Shown one piece after another: positions 23,773 through 35,010 of a DNA stretch of 64,000 bases. The position numbers and the translations under genes are program-made. The notes under the pieces were generated by a model, which had not been told where the DNA came from, did not search any database, and saw nothing but the letters and a program-made list of their open reading frames with translations. How positions within the stretch are numbered: position 1 is the stretch's first letter; each line of letters starts with the position of its first letter. The stretch covers positions 975,001 to 1,039,000 of the forward strand of contig QANY01009317.1 of the NCBI GenBank assembly GCA_003255025.1. The letters are read 5' to 3'. The stretch is from Datisca glomerata. Its lineage: Eukaryota; Streptophyta; Magnoliopsida; Cucurbitales; Datiscaceae.

Positions 23773-24464
23773 GTATTTTTTGTTACTAACCTTGTGGTGA
23801 CTTCTACAACCTCCTATTAGGCTTCACTCTTCTCCCTTTCGTCTCTACAACCACCCTACCCTCGAGATTTATGTATCTAAGAGGTCTTACCCTGAAGCTA
23901 ACCAAATAGAAGTTGGTACATTAGCTTCTGATAAACAGATTCACAGATTAGGTAAACAAATAATACAAAGAAATAATCAATTATAAGAATAACCAGCCAC
24001 TTGGGCGGAGAGTGAGATTAGATATAAACAATTATTCATGTAAGCAAATAAGCAAACAATAATATCAATAACCGGCCATACACACACACGTTATGTTAAA
24101 ACGAGCTTGAATGAGATAAAATTTTGATTTTCTCTTTTATCCTTTAGTCCCTTTTAATATATCGTACAAATTATGTATTTCATATATTTTTTTCATTCAC
24201 TTCATTTACATTATAAATTTTACAAACAGTGCATAAATTAAATATATTTATAATATTGTGTAATTAGGAACATGAATGTCCGTACAAATTTATTTCAAGA
24301 TTTTTTTATGTAAGGAATGTTTATTTTTTATTTTTAATAATTTATTCCTTAGTAATGTTTATAATCTAAATTATATAATATTTATATTATTAGTCACATG
24401 AAAATTTTTATAAATGAATTTAAACGAGACAATAATATATTTTCTAACAATCTATTAATGGTAT
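23773..24464. other. spacer, possibly more rearranged viral sequence
   Basis: 23790-23990 has mixed composition and could be further displaced pararetroviral sequence, but I cannot place it. 24100-24464 is AT-rich with no gene. Confidence 0.35.
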
Positions 24465-25148
24465 TGTTACGATTGTTTCATAACCACCAATGACATAAAA
24501 ACACATGTCACACTAAATTGGGGAACTCCCGACCTTAATTAGGGAAGGAATAGGATCGATCTCGGTCCCTATGGAGCTCGGGACACCCAGACCCGAGTAC
24601 AAGAAAAAGAAGTTAAGAGTCCACAAGGTGAACCCTATTAAACTCGAGCATAAAGTCATCATCGCCAGTCGAAAGTAGTGCCTGACAGGTCCAATCGCAT
24701 GGCAGAACGTCGATCGGTCTCTGAAATGTCACCTCAGAAGCACATCAACCATCAATGCCCTTGTCCAATCAAGGATAGTCCGGACAAGCTTCGTGTCTCA
24801 CGAAACTTTTTCAGCACGCATCCAAGAGGCTTCTTCGACACGCTTCCTCCCACCACCGAGGATATATGTATAAATATTTCCCCTAATCAACAAGCGAGGT
24901 ATGTCTTCTAAAAAAACTATCAAAATATCGACAAAGGCATCATAGGCCATTAGGCGGGGCAACCACCCCCGTTTCCTCACCTTTAGGGTTTTTTGTGTTT
25001 TGCAGACGTTGAGGCTGTGAGGAGCTCCAGCCAGGAGGAAGGGTATGCTCACCATAAAGAGTAAAGAACTCGTATAACATCACTCCAACAGATTCCCCCG
25101 ATTAGGAGCACCCATATAGTTGTACTGTGGCAGTTTCTGGCTAAAACA
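24465..25148 (+). repeat. 5' LTR of a gypsy-type element (one copy only)
   Basis: The segment begins TGTTACGATTG and ends CTAAAACA, and is directly followed by a gypsy-style primer-binding region (TGGCGTCATCTTTGGGGA from 25150). A TATAAATA box lies at 24869-24876. I find no matching second LTR in the window: the LTR-like sequence at 27316 starts differently. Boundaries are inferred from the TG...CA ends and the primer site. Confidence 0.55.
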
Positions 25149-26131
25149 GTTGGCGTCATCTTTGGGGACGACTACAAAGTTGTCCTCGTCGAAGCATTAA
25201 GAGCCTTTTCTCTTCCTGTAAGGAGAAGATGGGCCCAACGTTCTACTCCGATGAAATCCGGGATGAAGAGGTAGACTTGTCCGTCTCACCGCTGGGGAAG
25301 GAACCTTCTGTCTCCCTCAATAATATCCAACAAAAGAAGAAGGGAATGGTGGTTGTATCCTCTGAGATAACCCCAGGAGGAAAGGAAAGATGTGCCAGAT
25401 CTTGCGCAAGTCACAACGGTATCTTGCATGTGAAATGATCCCCCCCCCCCACGACTCAAGAGGTCGCCGGCAAAGTTACCACGTACTCTTGGAGCCTCGA
25501 GGGAAACTATTGAGGGAAAGGCAGGACGACCTCCCAACTCGGGGTGAGTGTCACCTCTCAAAGAAACTTGAACTGAGACATACCCGGGTTTTGAAGGGCT
25601 AGGCTTCTCTCTTATGAAGCTCTGGCTGGGCTCACCTCTAAAATGTGAAGGGAAAAGTCCCAGAAGAAACCTTGGGGGCATTATACAGGCAACTGTGGAG
25701 ATACTAGTGGGCCGCCCATCGTCTGGGCTATTGGTATCCTTTTAGTCGCCAGGAACAATAGTCCAGGACAAGTTAGCGCTCGCCCCCGAATAGAGTGTGA
25801 AGCTAGAAATGTCTTACCACTGAAGTAAAGGTGAAGTTCAGAGAGGGACACCTCAATGAAAGATGGAAGGCCAAAGGCTCGGGAAATCAGAGCTCAGTCA
25901 TCCTTTCATCCCAACCTTAGAGTAGTAGGCAATAGAGATCGCGTACTCATCGACGGTTTTTCAGATAAGAGTCATTTTTCTCCTCACTTAGGAATAACTT
26001 CTACTAAGGTATTTTTTACATGAATCTATTTTTATGAAAAGATAGAATATGTTATATTTGTTGAAGATTTCCTAGTTGTGCTAAAAGCCTCCGAGGACCG
26101 ACTCTTCTTCGGCACACGTTGAAGGCCAAAA
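25149..26131 (+). other. gypsy-type leader/internal sequence without coding capacity
   Basis: After the primer-binding site come about 1 kb of comparatively GC-rich sequence with poly-C (25440-25449) and no gag or pol motif in any frame. Open frames on both strands (the longest on the minus strand, 25681-25286) lack domains and overlap each other, as expected by chance in such composition. Confidence 0.45.
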
Positions 26132-26440
26132 GCGATGACTGATGAGGTGTTCTAGCCCACCAGTCAAGATAAAATAAAAAGTGATGATTGGTGATGTGTT
26201 CTAATCCACCAGATGAGATTAAACAAAAAGTAATGACTAGTGATGTGCTCTAGTCCATCAGTTAGGATTAAACAAAAAGTGATAATTGGTGATGTGTTCT
26301 AGCCCACAAGTCAGGATTAAATAAAAAGTGATGATTGGTGAGGTGCTCTAGCCCACAAGTCATGATTAAACAAAAAGTGATGACTGGTGATGTGCTTGCT
26401 CTAGCCCACCAGTCAGAATTAAAAAAATGATGACTAGTGA
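26132..26440. repeat. 49-bp minisatellite
   Basis: Six to seven tandem copies of a 49-bp unit beginning gtgatgattggtgatgtg and ending attaaacaaaaa. Copies differ at several positions and one has a 4-bp insertion. Confidence 0.9.
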
Positions 26441-26599
26441 GAGCCAAGGGTCTAGCATGGGTAGCTGTGCCTAACTAGACACAGGAAAGTAATAATTGTC
26501 AGGCACTCATTCCCGTCCAACAATTTAAACAAAAGCCTTAGCCAAGGCAATCTCAACACTAGGAGTAAAGATAGCTGTTAAGCATTATAGCTCGGAATA

Positions 26600-27185
26600 A
26601 GGTCGTTTGATGAGCATTGTCTTAGCGCCTGATCCATTTCAATCAATATGGTTAAATTGAACCCGCATCGACTCGAGGTCGAAGCCTGCGTCTATTCAGG
26701 TCCACGCCCTTTCTTTATCTATGGTTAAATCGAACCCCCATTGAGCCGAGGTCGAAGCCTGCCTATATTCTGGTCCACGTCATTTCTTTATCTTTGGTTA
26801 AATCGAACCCGACTTTGTCGCGGTCGAAGCCTGGTGTAAGCGACTGGTTGGTTTCAATTAATATGGTTAAATCGAGCTCTCATCGAGCCGAGGTTGAAGC
26901 CTGCCTATATTAAGGTCCACATCGTTTCTTTATCTTTGGTTAAATCGAACCATACTTTGTGGCGGTCAAAGTCAATGTGAGCGCCTGATCCGTTTCAATT
27001 AATATGATTAAATCGAACCCGCATAGAGTCGAGGTCGAAGCATGCGTCTATCCAGGTCCGCATCCTTTCTTTATCTTAGGTTAAATCAAACTCGTCACGG
27101 CCGAATCCCATTGTCAGCACCTGATCCGTTTCAATTTGAGTCGAGGTCAAAGCTTGTGTCTATCCAGATCCATTTCATAAGTTCC
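26600..27185. repeat. complex minisatellite upstream of a polypurine tract
   Basis: Imperfect ~80-110 bp units share ggttaaatcgaaccc, gaggtcgaagcctgc and tttctttatcttt blocks. Some units add a cctgatccgtttcaatt segment, giving a higher-order pattern. A polypurine tract and LTR start follow at 27303-27316. Confidence 0.8.
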
Positions 27186-27302
27186 GTCATTTCATAGAAC
27201 CCGAATAAGTTGAGGTTTCTATTTTCCTTATTTATATAGTTTTTTCTTGATCAAAATACTTATCTACACCTTTGTACACTTTCTAAGTTTAGAAGCGTGA
27301 AC

Positions 27303-27315
27303 AAAGGGGGACAGC
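27303..27315 (+). promoter_or_regulatory. polypurine tract (AAAGGGGG)
   Basis: AAAGGGGGACAGC lies directly before TGTAGATATC. This is the layout of the plus-strand primer and 3' LTR start of plant gypsy elements, where second-strand DNA synthesis begins. Confidence 0.6.
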
Positions 27316-29550
27316 TGTAGATATCATATTTTATCTGGTCCAATACTTTAAAAATAAAATTTTTATTTTTTTACCCATATACTAGTCTAAAACTATGTGT
27401 ATGATTTGAAAAATAGCCCAATGCCTAAAAAATAAGAAAATTTGTCCAATGACTAAAAATAAAAAAAGGAATAAAAAGACTAAAATTAAAAAAGTGAAAC
27501 CCTAAGTTTGTCTAGAAATAGAGGGGAGGTCTTTACTTGAAATGTAAGATTTGGGAGAGTGAGGAAGAGAAGGGATTTTAGAGAGAGAAATAGATGTTTT
27601 GAGAAAATAGTGAAAAAGAGAAAGAATGAGAGTTTTCATTTCTATTCATCTTCCATATTCTTCTTTTCTTTTTATTAAGATAGTTCAAATCTCTTACATT
27701 TTATCTTACAATATATCTTGTTCATTCTAATTAATCATCACTCTTCTTCATACTCATGTATTTAATATTTCTTTGTTTCAACTTCCATATATAGGTTTGT
27801 TTGCTCATTCTTTATCATTTCTCCTACTTTTAGTCTTAAGTTTTATTTTCATATATTATTTATTTCTCTACAAATTTGATGATGAGATTTTTTTATCATC
27901 AACTCAATCAATGAGAATGAGGATAAAATTTTGAAGGGTGTAAAATTAACTCATGTGAATAAACCATTTAATGGGTTGAAAATGTACATTTGATGAAAAT
28001 ATCTTCTATGATCATTTCTCATACATAAAAATGTATAAAATAGAGAGTAAAACATCTATACAAGATTATGCAAATATTTAAGCTTTGATTTTTTTTTTAT
28101 GTTCTTACAAGTCTTCTCTTATTTTCTTTTTAATTTTTCACCATCATTTTTGTGACACTTGTTTGAACTAGTTACCATCTATGATCATTCCTAGCAATGA
28201 AGGAAGAAAGGAAAATGATAATTAGTGAACTAAGTGGTCCAAAATAAAAAAATGGTATATTTATATCCCACACAAAATCTATTTTATTTTGAAAGTTTTA
28301 TGGATTTTCTTTAGTGACACTTATTTAAACCAGTTACCATCCATGATCATTCCTAGCAATGAAGGAAGAAAGGAAAAATGTTAATTAGTGAACTAAGTAG
28401 TCCAAAATAAAAAAAATGATATGTTATTATCCCAAACAAAATTATTTATTTATTTTTAGTGACATTTGTTTAAATTAGTTACTATTTATGATCATTCTTT
28501 TGCAATTTGATTAGCATTTGATGAAAAAATAAAAAATGGTAATTAATAGACCACGCTAAATATGTATGAAACTAAACATTTTTTTCATAGATTAATTTAT
28601 TTACTAAATAATTATATATACATATATATGTAAAAAAAACAGAGGGCGACATCACCCTCTGTAAAAAAATTTTTGTATTTTAAATTTTGTTTTTGTTTTT
28701 TTGTCTTTTTGTTGTTTGCATTTTATTTTTGTTTTTTTATGTTTGTTTATTTTTCTATTTAGATATTATTGGTTTGTTTTAATTTATTTATATATATATT
28801 TTTAATTATTTGACGTCTTGTTTCATTAATTTCACCCTACTTTTTTTAAAAAAAATTTATCATACATATTTATCATCTCTAACATTCCTTTCCATTATTC
28901 TTTTTTTTTTATATTTGTTATCTTTTCTTATTTATTTATGTATTATTGTCATATGTCACAGTTGTATGTGATTATTATTTTATTTTTTGACATCAGAATT
29001 GACGCTCGTAAATTAAAACCATAGCAATTTGATTTAGATTTATAAATTTCTTTATTTAGTTTTCACTAAAAGAAATCCGATGACGGACTTTAGAATTTTT
29101 AGGATACCAAATTTCTCGAACTACCAAGGTGAGGAGTTATTTTTAGGATACCGAGAGTAACTCCAATAACGCTTTGATTAAAAATAATAATTTTTTAATG
29201 GTCTTTGTACCACCCGTTGAAGGACATTTATTTGCTCATTTTTATGATACAAAATGTACTAAATGAGACATTCAAAATTGAATTTCTATAACATTATTTT
29301 GAAAAAAATAATTTGGATAGTATTGGATTAAATTTGGTAACCATTTTTCATAATGGGCGTTGTGGTGCTAATACCTTCCCCACGCGCAAATGACTCCTGA
29401 ACCAACTTTAAATTTTCACAGACCAAAATATTTGATTTTCAAATTGAGTGACCAATCACGCCCTAAAATGATTGGTGGCGACTCTGAATTTTTTTTTTTC
29501 AAAAAAATAATTTTTTAATCGTCGCTTCGCGCCGCATGCACGTTGCGACA
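27316..29550 (+). repeat. Tat/Ogre-like gypsy LTR
   Basis: It starts TGTAGATATC after a polypurine tract. Near its right end is a block typical of Tat/Ogre-type LTRs (gtggtgctaataccttcccc, then cgcgcaaatgactcctgaacc) followed by attggtggcgactc at ~29470 and a GC-rich tail ending ttgcgaca. Inside, a ~150-bp unit with gatcattcctagcaatgaagg is present in two good copies and one worn copy (28140-28500). A perfect 8-bp-arm hairpin (ACAGAGGG/CCCTCTGT) is at 28639-28662. The exact right end is uncertain. Confidence 0.5.
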
Positions 29551-31724
29551 ACTGTGATACAACCAACTTGAATAGCCATCAAGGAGCATATGCCAGCCAA
29601 ACAAAGATTATGCTAAAAAATATAAGCTTCTAACTTATCATCAAATATATAATGAAGAAATTTGTATATTAAGCATTAATATAAGACTTGAAATTGATGG
29701 AAATGACCGACTCTACATAAAGAAAAGGAGGGAGAGCTAAAATCAAAACAAATAAATAAAAACTAGACAAATTAAAATGAACCCAACATGGACTTAACAT
29801 GCACCAACATAATCAAGACTTTTAATTACTCTGATACCCCTGCTTTCAATATCATGTGAGACACCCAAAGAATAGATGATCAAATTAATATAGAACTCAT
29901 CCGTGTCCTGTAATGATCTAAAGTTTTCCCAAATGTACATAGAAAAATAAGTGTAACAGGTCTACCTTAACAAGTAGGAATGAAAAATGTCACATAAAAA
30001 ACTTCTCTCTTAGTAGTCGTATGTAAATTAAATCATAGAAAATAACATTTTTTCCTAATTGAATATCATATGTACTATTTACAGGTGCAATAATCCATAC
30101 AATATACTTGAGTAGCATCAACACGTAGATAGAGGAAATCAAATTATTCTAGAGTCGTAGAATTGTAGATTAGTATATAAACAATGTATATACTTATCAG
30201 ATTACCATTTATAGACTTGAATAGTATATCAACTAGGTAGATGAAGGAAATGACCTCTGATGTGTGCCCTCCGAAAATAACAAAAACATTTTTAATGTCT
30301 TTGAAGCTAAAAATGATTTACTAAGGTTTGATGAATTTGATGTTCTAGGAAAATTTTTTGAACTACTAAATAGTGCAAGATTGAGGAATCACAAACAAGC
30401 ACAGTTAATAATGATCCAAAGAATGTTTGAATGAGAAAATCCAACCCGTAAAATGATTTTTTTAGACAACTTAATAGCAAAATGAAAGTCATTTAAAAAT
30501 TGAATGAGAACACCCAACCTGCAAAATGAAATATGACACCCTTCCTAGTTTATCAGTTTAATGTCTGTAAAAACTATTAAACACTACCATGGAATTGAAG
30601 GTCCACATAGTCATTCAAAATATAAAAAAATCCAACAATTATCTTAAAAAACTAGAAACAGCGCAAAGAGACTTGAGGTAAAGCTCACACCTCACTCCTT
30701 AAAGTATCATATCTTCGAAAATGGAGTATCTTTGGAATTATTTTATTTGCTTTTCCAATGATATCAACCATATCATATGCAACTATAACACCAATGTTTG
30801 AACCCGTTCTTGCTGGTTTTACCAAGATTGCTTAGAGAAATTAAATAAAATCTTTTGTCTTACATAGCAAAATATATTATACCACAAAGGTGCATTACAA
30901 CATTGAAGTTCACAACCTCTAAAATATGTCACTTACTAGAACTTTCCAGATTCAAGATCAAGTTGAGTTCTTGCAAATCACTTTAAGAGTTTAGATTTGC
31001 ATTGATCGCCATTCTAAAATAACTATTCCCATGTTATTGACAACAAATATTTCATCTCTAAAATAACAAAAATAAGAATAAATTATAGGTTAAAACTTTA
31101 TCCAAATGCTCATTCAGCCATCAAAACTCCATCTTCCTCACATCCACCATCTATGTTAAACTGAAGAGAAGAACAACATGTAAGTCACAGAAGAAAGGAA
31201 AAAAAGAAAATACCCAGAACATGTTTTACAAATTGCTTCCCAAGCCAAATAAATCTTCTTAAAAAAATACTCAAAACCCATATATTGATCTCGCTTATGG
31301 CATTTCCCTTCCGATTCTCGCTGCAAACCTATAGAACGGAGGAGGTGAGACCGAATTTGTGCTTTGGGTGCTTGGTCGAGGCAACGACAACCTTCATGGT
31401 GCCGACGACTTTTTGGCGACGACAACAACTATAGGGCGAACTCGTGGGGTCTGAGAGAGAGATGACCATCGTGAAGAGAGACAGAGAGAGGCTTTCTTGA
31501 CAAGGGGTTGCTCATGAACAAAAACCCTAAGTCACGTAGAGAGAGAGAAAGTTGACGACATAAACAACATATGACAGAGCGAGAGCCTACGACAGAGAGA
31601 GCACCAACAATGAAAGTAGAGGGAGCCGACGAAGAGAGAGCCGATGAAGAGAGAGCTGGACGACCAGAGAGAGCTGCAAAGAAGAGAGAGAGCTAGATGA
31701 GTTTGGTGAGTTTAGGGGTCCCTC
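29551..31724. other. unassigned spacer
   Basis: AT-rich to about 31100, then a purine-rich block (31440-31700) with many GAGAGA runs. Open frames at 30492-30307 and 31428-31156 (minus) carry no recognisable domain. I see no gene or element ends. Confidence 0.4.
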
Positions 31725-31925
31725 GAAGGAAGCTTAGGGGAAAATGAGATTTGCCAAAAATTTGGTAAAACTTATCAAGGAAGCTTAAGGTGAAAATATA
31801 ATTTAAAACAAATTTGATGAATCTTTAAAGGAATATTGAGGTGAAAAGTAGATTTTGTAAAACTTTGATGAAGCTTCTCAAGGAAGATTGGGGTAAAAAT
31901 GAAAATTTCAAAAATTTTGGTGAAG
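31725..31925. repeat. ~51-bp minisatellite, about four copies
   Basis: Units start aaggaagctta/aaggaagattg, followed by gggaaaatgag and a tttggta(aa)ac-type segment. They are degenerate. The repeat lies next to the GA-rich block. Confidence 0.65.
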
Positions 31926-32509
31926 TAACCTGTAACTTGTACCTCCGGTTGCAAAGGGATTTAATCCATAAACTAATTTAACGGTTTGGATTAACCTGGC
32001 CATATCCCACGACCAGGATTAATCTCAACATCAATGTCAAGAAAAAAATCCCAGCATTGGAGAGGGTCCCCAAATTTATAGGCAAAATTTTATCTTCATT
32101 GGCCCAAATCTCCAATCTTATAAAATTGCTTATCGAAAACAATAATTAAAATTTATAAACAAAGAAAAAAATAGAGTAACGTGGAGAAGATAGATCAGAG
32201 GGCCATCGAAAAACCGTCTGGTGGGGAAGTTGGAGTAGATTTCACTATAAGGCTAGGAGCTTGGTCAAGAGTAGTGTTGTAGTGGTGTCATGTAATTATT
32301 GTTGCCGGCGTCTAAGAAAGAATAAAAAAAAAGGAAAATTAGGGATTTAGTGCACTTTAATACTTACTCTTGTAAAATGACATTTTTTTTTCATTATGCA
32401 GGTATGGCCGAACTAATATAATATTCTATTAGGTAGTTAAGATATTTTCACTATTTTAGTATTATACCCTCAATATAATTTTTTATTTTATTTTAGGTTT
32501 CTTTTTCTC
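31926..32509. other. unassigned spacer
   Basis: No gene is seen. The sequence contains poly-A and poly-T runs and joins pararetroviral sequence at about 32510. Confidence 0.35.
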
Positions 32510-33050
32510 TTCGGTTACCAAATCCTAGAAGACACCCAATCTCTAGCTTTAATCTTTAGAATTCATTACAAAGTTACCAAAATAAATATGAATTTTCAAG
32601 TCATCAATAGAAGTTCAAAGAATCAAACTCAATTGATTCAATTTAACTAATGAGAGTCAACCTACTCCAATACAAAGATCGATTGAAGATGTAGATTACA
32701 TCCAGCAGTACATGGATGGTACTGTTAAAATTAACATGTTTTAAATGTTGCCAGAAATTTCATTTTTCTAACACCTGTCGAAGTAAGAATAAAATTAATC
32801 AATTAAAAATTTCTGAAGAAGATAAACATGAATTGTTTAGAATCTTAGAAACAATATGTTATTATGAAAATGATAGTGAAGATTTAGGAGAATATGAAAC
32901 CAATGAATTCTCTGAAACTGAATCATCAAGCTCTGACAGAGATTATCCTAACATCACTATAGGATGTACGGATAGTTATTGTCAAAAAATCAATGTCTTA
33001 AATAAAAATGAAGAACAAGAAACCTTTTTGTTAGATTTAATTTATAAAAT
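32510..33050 (+). pseudogene. second, internally deleted pararetroviral fragment
   Basis: This fragment matches the large remnant in three blocks: roughly 19794-19925, 20000-20094 and 22138-22480. Two internal stretches (about 75 bp and about 2.04 kb) are absent. The junctions carry a few shared bases rather than splice signals. One open frame (32716-33081) includes the zinc-knuckle region and the acidic, serine-rich tail of the coat protein. It reads through the place where the larger copy has a stop. Both ends are cut and no start or stop of viral origin is retained, so this is a relic. Confidence 0.8.
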
Positions 33051-33053
33051 AAT

Positions 33054-33068
33054 ACGTGCGTTGCACGT
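33054..33068. other. 15-bp palindrome at the end of the viral fragment
   Basis: ACGTGC-GTT-GCACGT is a perfect inverted repeat with a 3-bp loop, immediately after the last viral match. Motifs of this kind (acgtgc...gcacgt) are frequent at plant repeat ends, but I cannot assign a family. Confidence 0.5.
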
Positions 33069-34600
33069 GATCTTTAACTAGTTTTGTAAATATAATGGAG
33101 TATGTGACGGTGTTAGCTTGATGATTTTAAAGTATAAATTTTGAATAGTTGAAGGTTTAGAGTGTAACGTCTTAAATTTTAAGATTTAAAGTGTCAATTA
33201 GTGATAGTTTAAAAAAATAAAATGTAAGTTATTCTTTAATTTCAACCTGTTTTTAAACTAATATAAAATGTTTTTCATAATATTAATACTAGAAAAAATC
33301 AAATACTATTCATTTTACAGATATTAAAGTCTTCTCTAAAGACATAAACAATTATATTGGTTTTCACTATTTTTCTCGAAAACTCATTTTTCGACTCACT
33401 TTAAAAACTTTTATGTTTTATTTTCACATTGTATTTTTGTTATTTTATTTGTTTTAGCTACGGAAACTGAACAATTTGGGAAAACAAGAAAAATGAAAAT
33501 GCAGGTCACAGCCTCGCATGTATTCCCTAGTAATAATAATATGCGTCAGGGATGACATATAGGATTACCCACAAATACATCGTGCAAACCAATACTTAAA
33601 ATATTTAACATTTTAGTTCATCGATATCCATTTTTCTAAAATATGTCTCGTTTTTAACATATATGTTGTTATTTATAAAACTACTAAAATTTTCTCTAGT
33701 TAAGGTCAAACATATTATGATAAATTTTGAAATGGTATTTCATTCTCATTCTCTTCTTTTTTTCTTATTAATTTTGAATTTTGGGTTCATATATTTTACT
33801 TAGCTTATGCATTAACTACATATTATTAGAGTACTCAAAAAATGTTGTTTAGTGAAATTACATTCATACCACATGAATTAACATAATCGGTCAAGTATAC
33901 ACATTTATACTCAGAGTTTATGGCTGAATTGAATCATATTATTTCTAATCTCTATAAAATTTGTAATTTGGACAAAAAAATATTTGGTCTTCTTCATTAT
34001 ATTATACCCTTCATTGTTTTCTGAGAATGAGTAATTAGGTTTTTCTGATTTGAGTCATTAGATAAACTTCCTATGACGTTTTCTATAAGACATTCCATTT
34101 GGTTTTAATTAACTTCAGATCTATCTATATAAATATATAAATTAGTCTAATATTGGAGTTATTACAAAGCCTAATATTTTCAAGTGAAATGACATAATAT
34201 TTTAATCCAAAACGAAAAAAATTGACATAATACTTAGAAAAATGAGAAAAATATATTATTTTCTTTAAATCGTGTTAGAACCTATATTTATTTGAAAACG
34301 AGATTATTTTATTATTAGTACATATGTTTTTGATTTTCTTAAGAGTAATTTTAAACCGATCAAGTTATATATTAAGTTTTAAGTGATCAAATGATGTGTC
34401 ATTCATTTGTAGATTAATTTATTAAATCATTTCACACATCTGAAAGTAATTAAAAAGAATAATGATGTCTACCCAACACGACTCATGTAATAACACAAAT
34501 GAACCTTGATGAAAATAGAGTGATTATAATTTTTAACACCATTCTACAACACCAATCACATGATGTCACATCGACTCGTGGCTCGTGGAGCCTTATCTAA
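33069..34600. other. AT-rich spacer upstream of the receptor gene
   Basis: No coding signal or element termini were recognised over ~1.5 kb. The part nearest 34600 may contain distal promoter sequence. Confidence 0.45.
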
Positions 34601-34699
34601 GATCTTATAAGGAAGGGTAGCTACTTCTCTACATAATAAAAGGATTACTATTTATTAACTAATCCTTAATTAGTGGTTTCTCATTCTAATGCAGACTAA

Positions 34700-34845
34700 G
34701 ATCACTATCCACGTCGTCGTGGTCATTGTCGACAGCATACCATGTGAAAGAAACGACGTCGGGTTTGGTCCCCACCAGATTCCAATAAAATGCCCAGCAG
34801 CAGCAAAAGCCAGGGAGGGAAAATAATTCCACCTCTGGTCAAAAG
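34700..34845 (+). promoter_or_regulatory. candidate promoter elements of the receptor gene
   Basis: An ACGT-core site sits in CCACGTCGTCGTGG (34709-34722), another in GACGTC near 34753, and GGTCAA at 34837-34842 is a W-box (TTGACC on the other strand). W-boxes bind WRKY factors and would suit an immunity-related receptor. This is inference from short motifs only. Confidence 0.35.
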
Positions 34846-35010
34846 CTTCACCCACTATTTCTCACTCTTTCTCTGGGTTTATACCTAATACAGTTATGGG
34901 GCTCCCATTTTCCTCTTCCTCCTCCATTTTCTTCTACCTCTTAGCTCTAAGATAATCCAAAACCCTAACTCTAGCTGAAGGACCACCCAGACCCGGATAG
35001 AGAGACCGCG

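Noticed and set aside
25286..25681. 131-residue minus-strand frame and overlapping + frames in the gypsy leader
   Set aside because: No domain is seen, several frames overlap in both directions, and the position is between a primer site and minisatellites.
24465..29550. The sequences at 24465-25148 and 27316-29550 as the two LTRs of one element
   Set aside because: Their starts (TGTTACG versus TGTAGAT), lengths and contents differ and I see no shared sequence.
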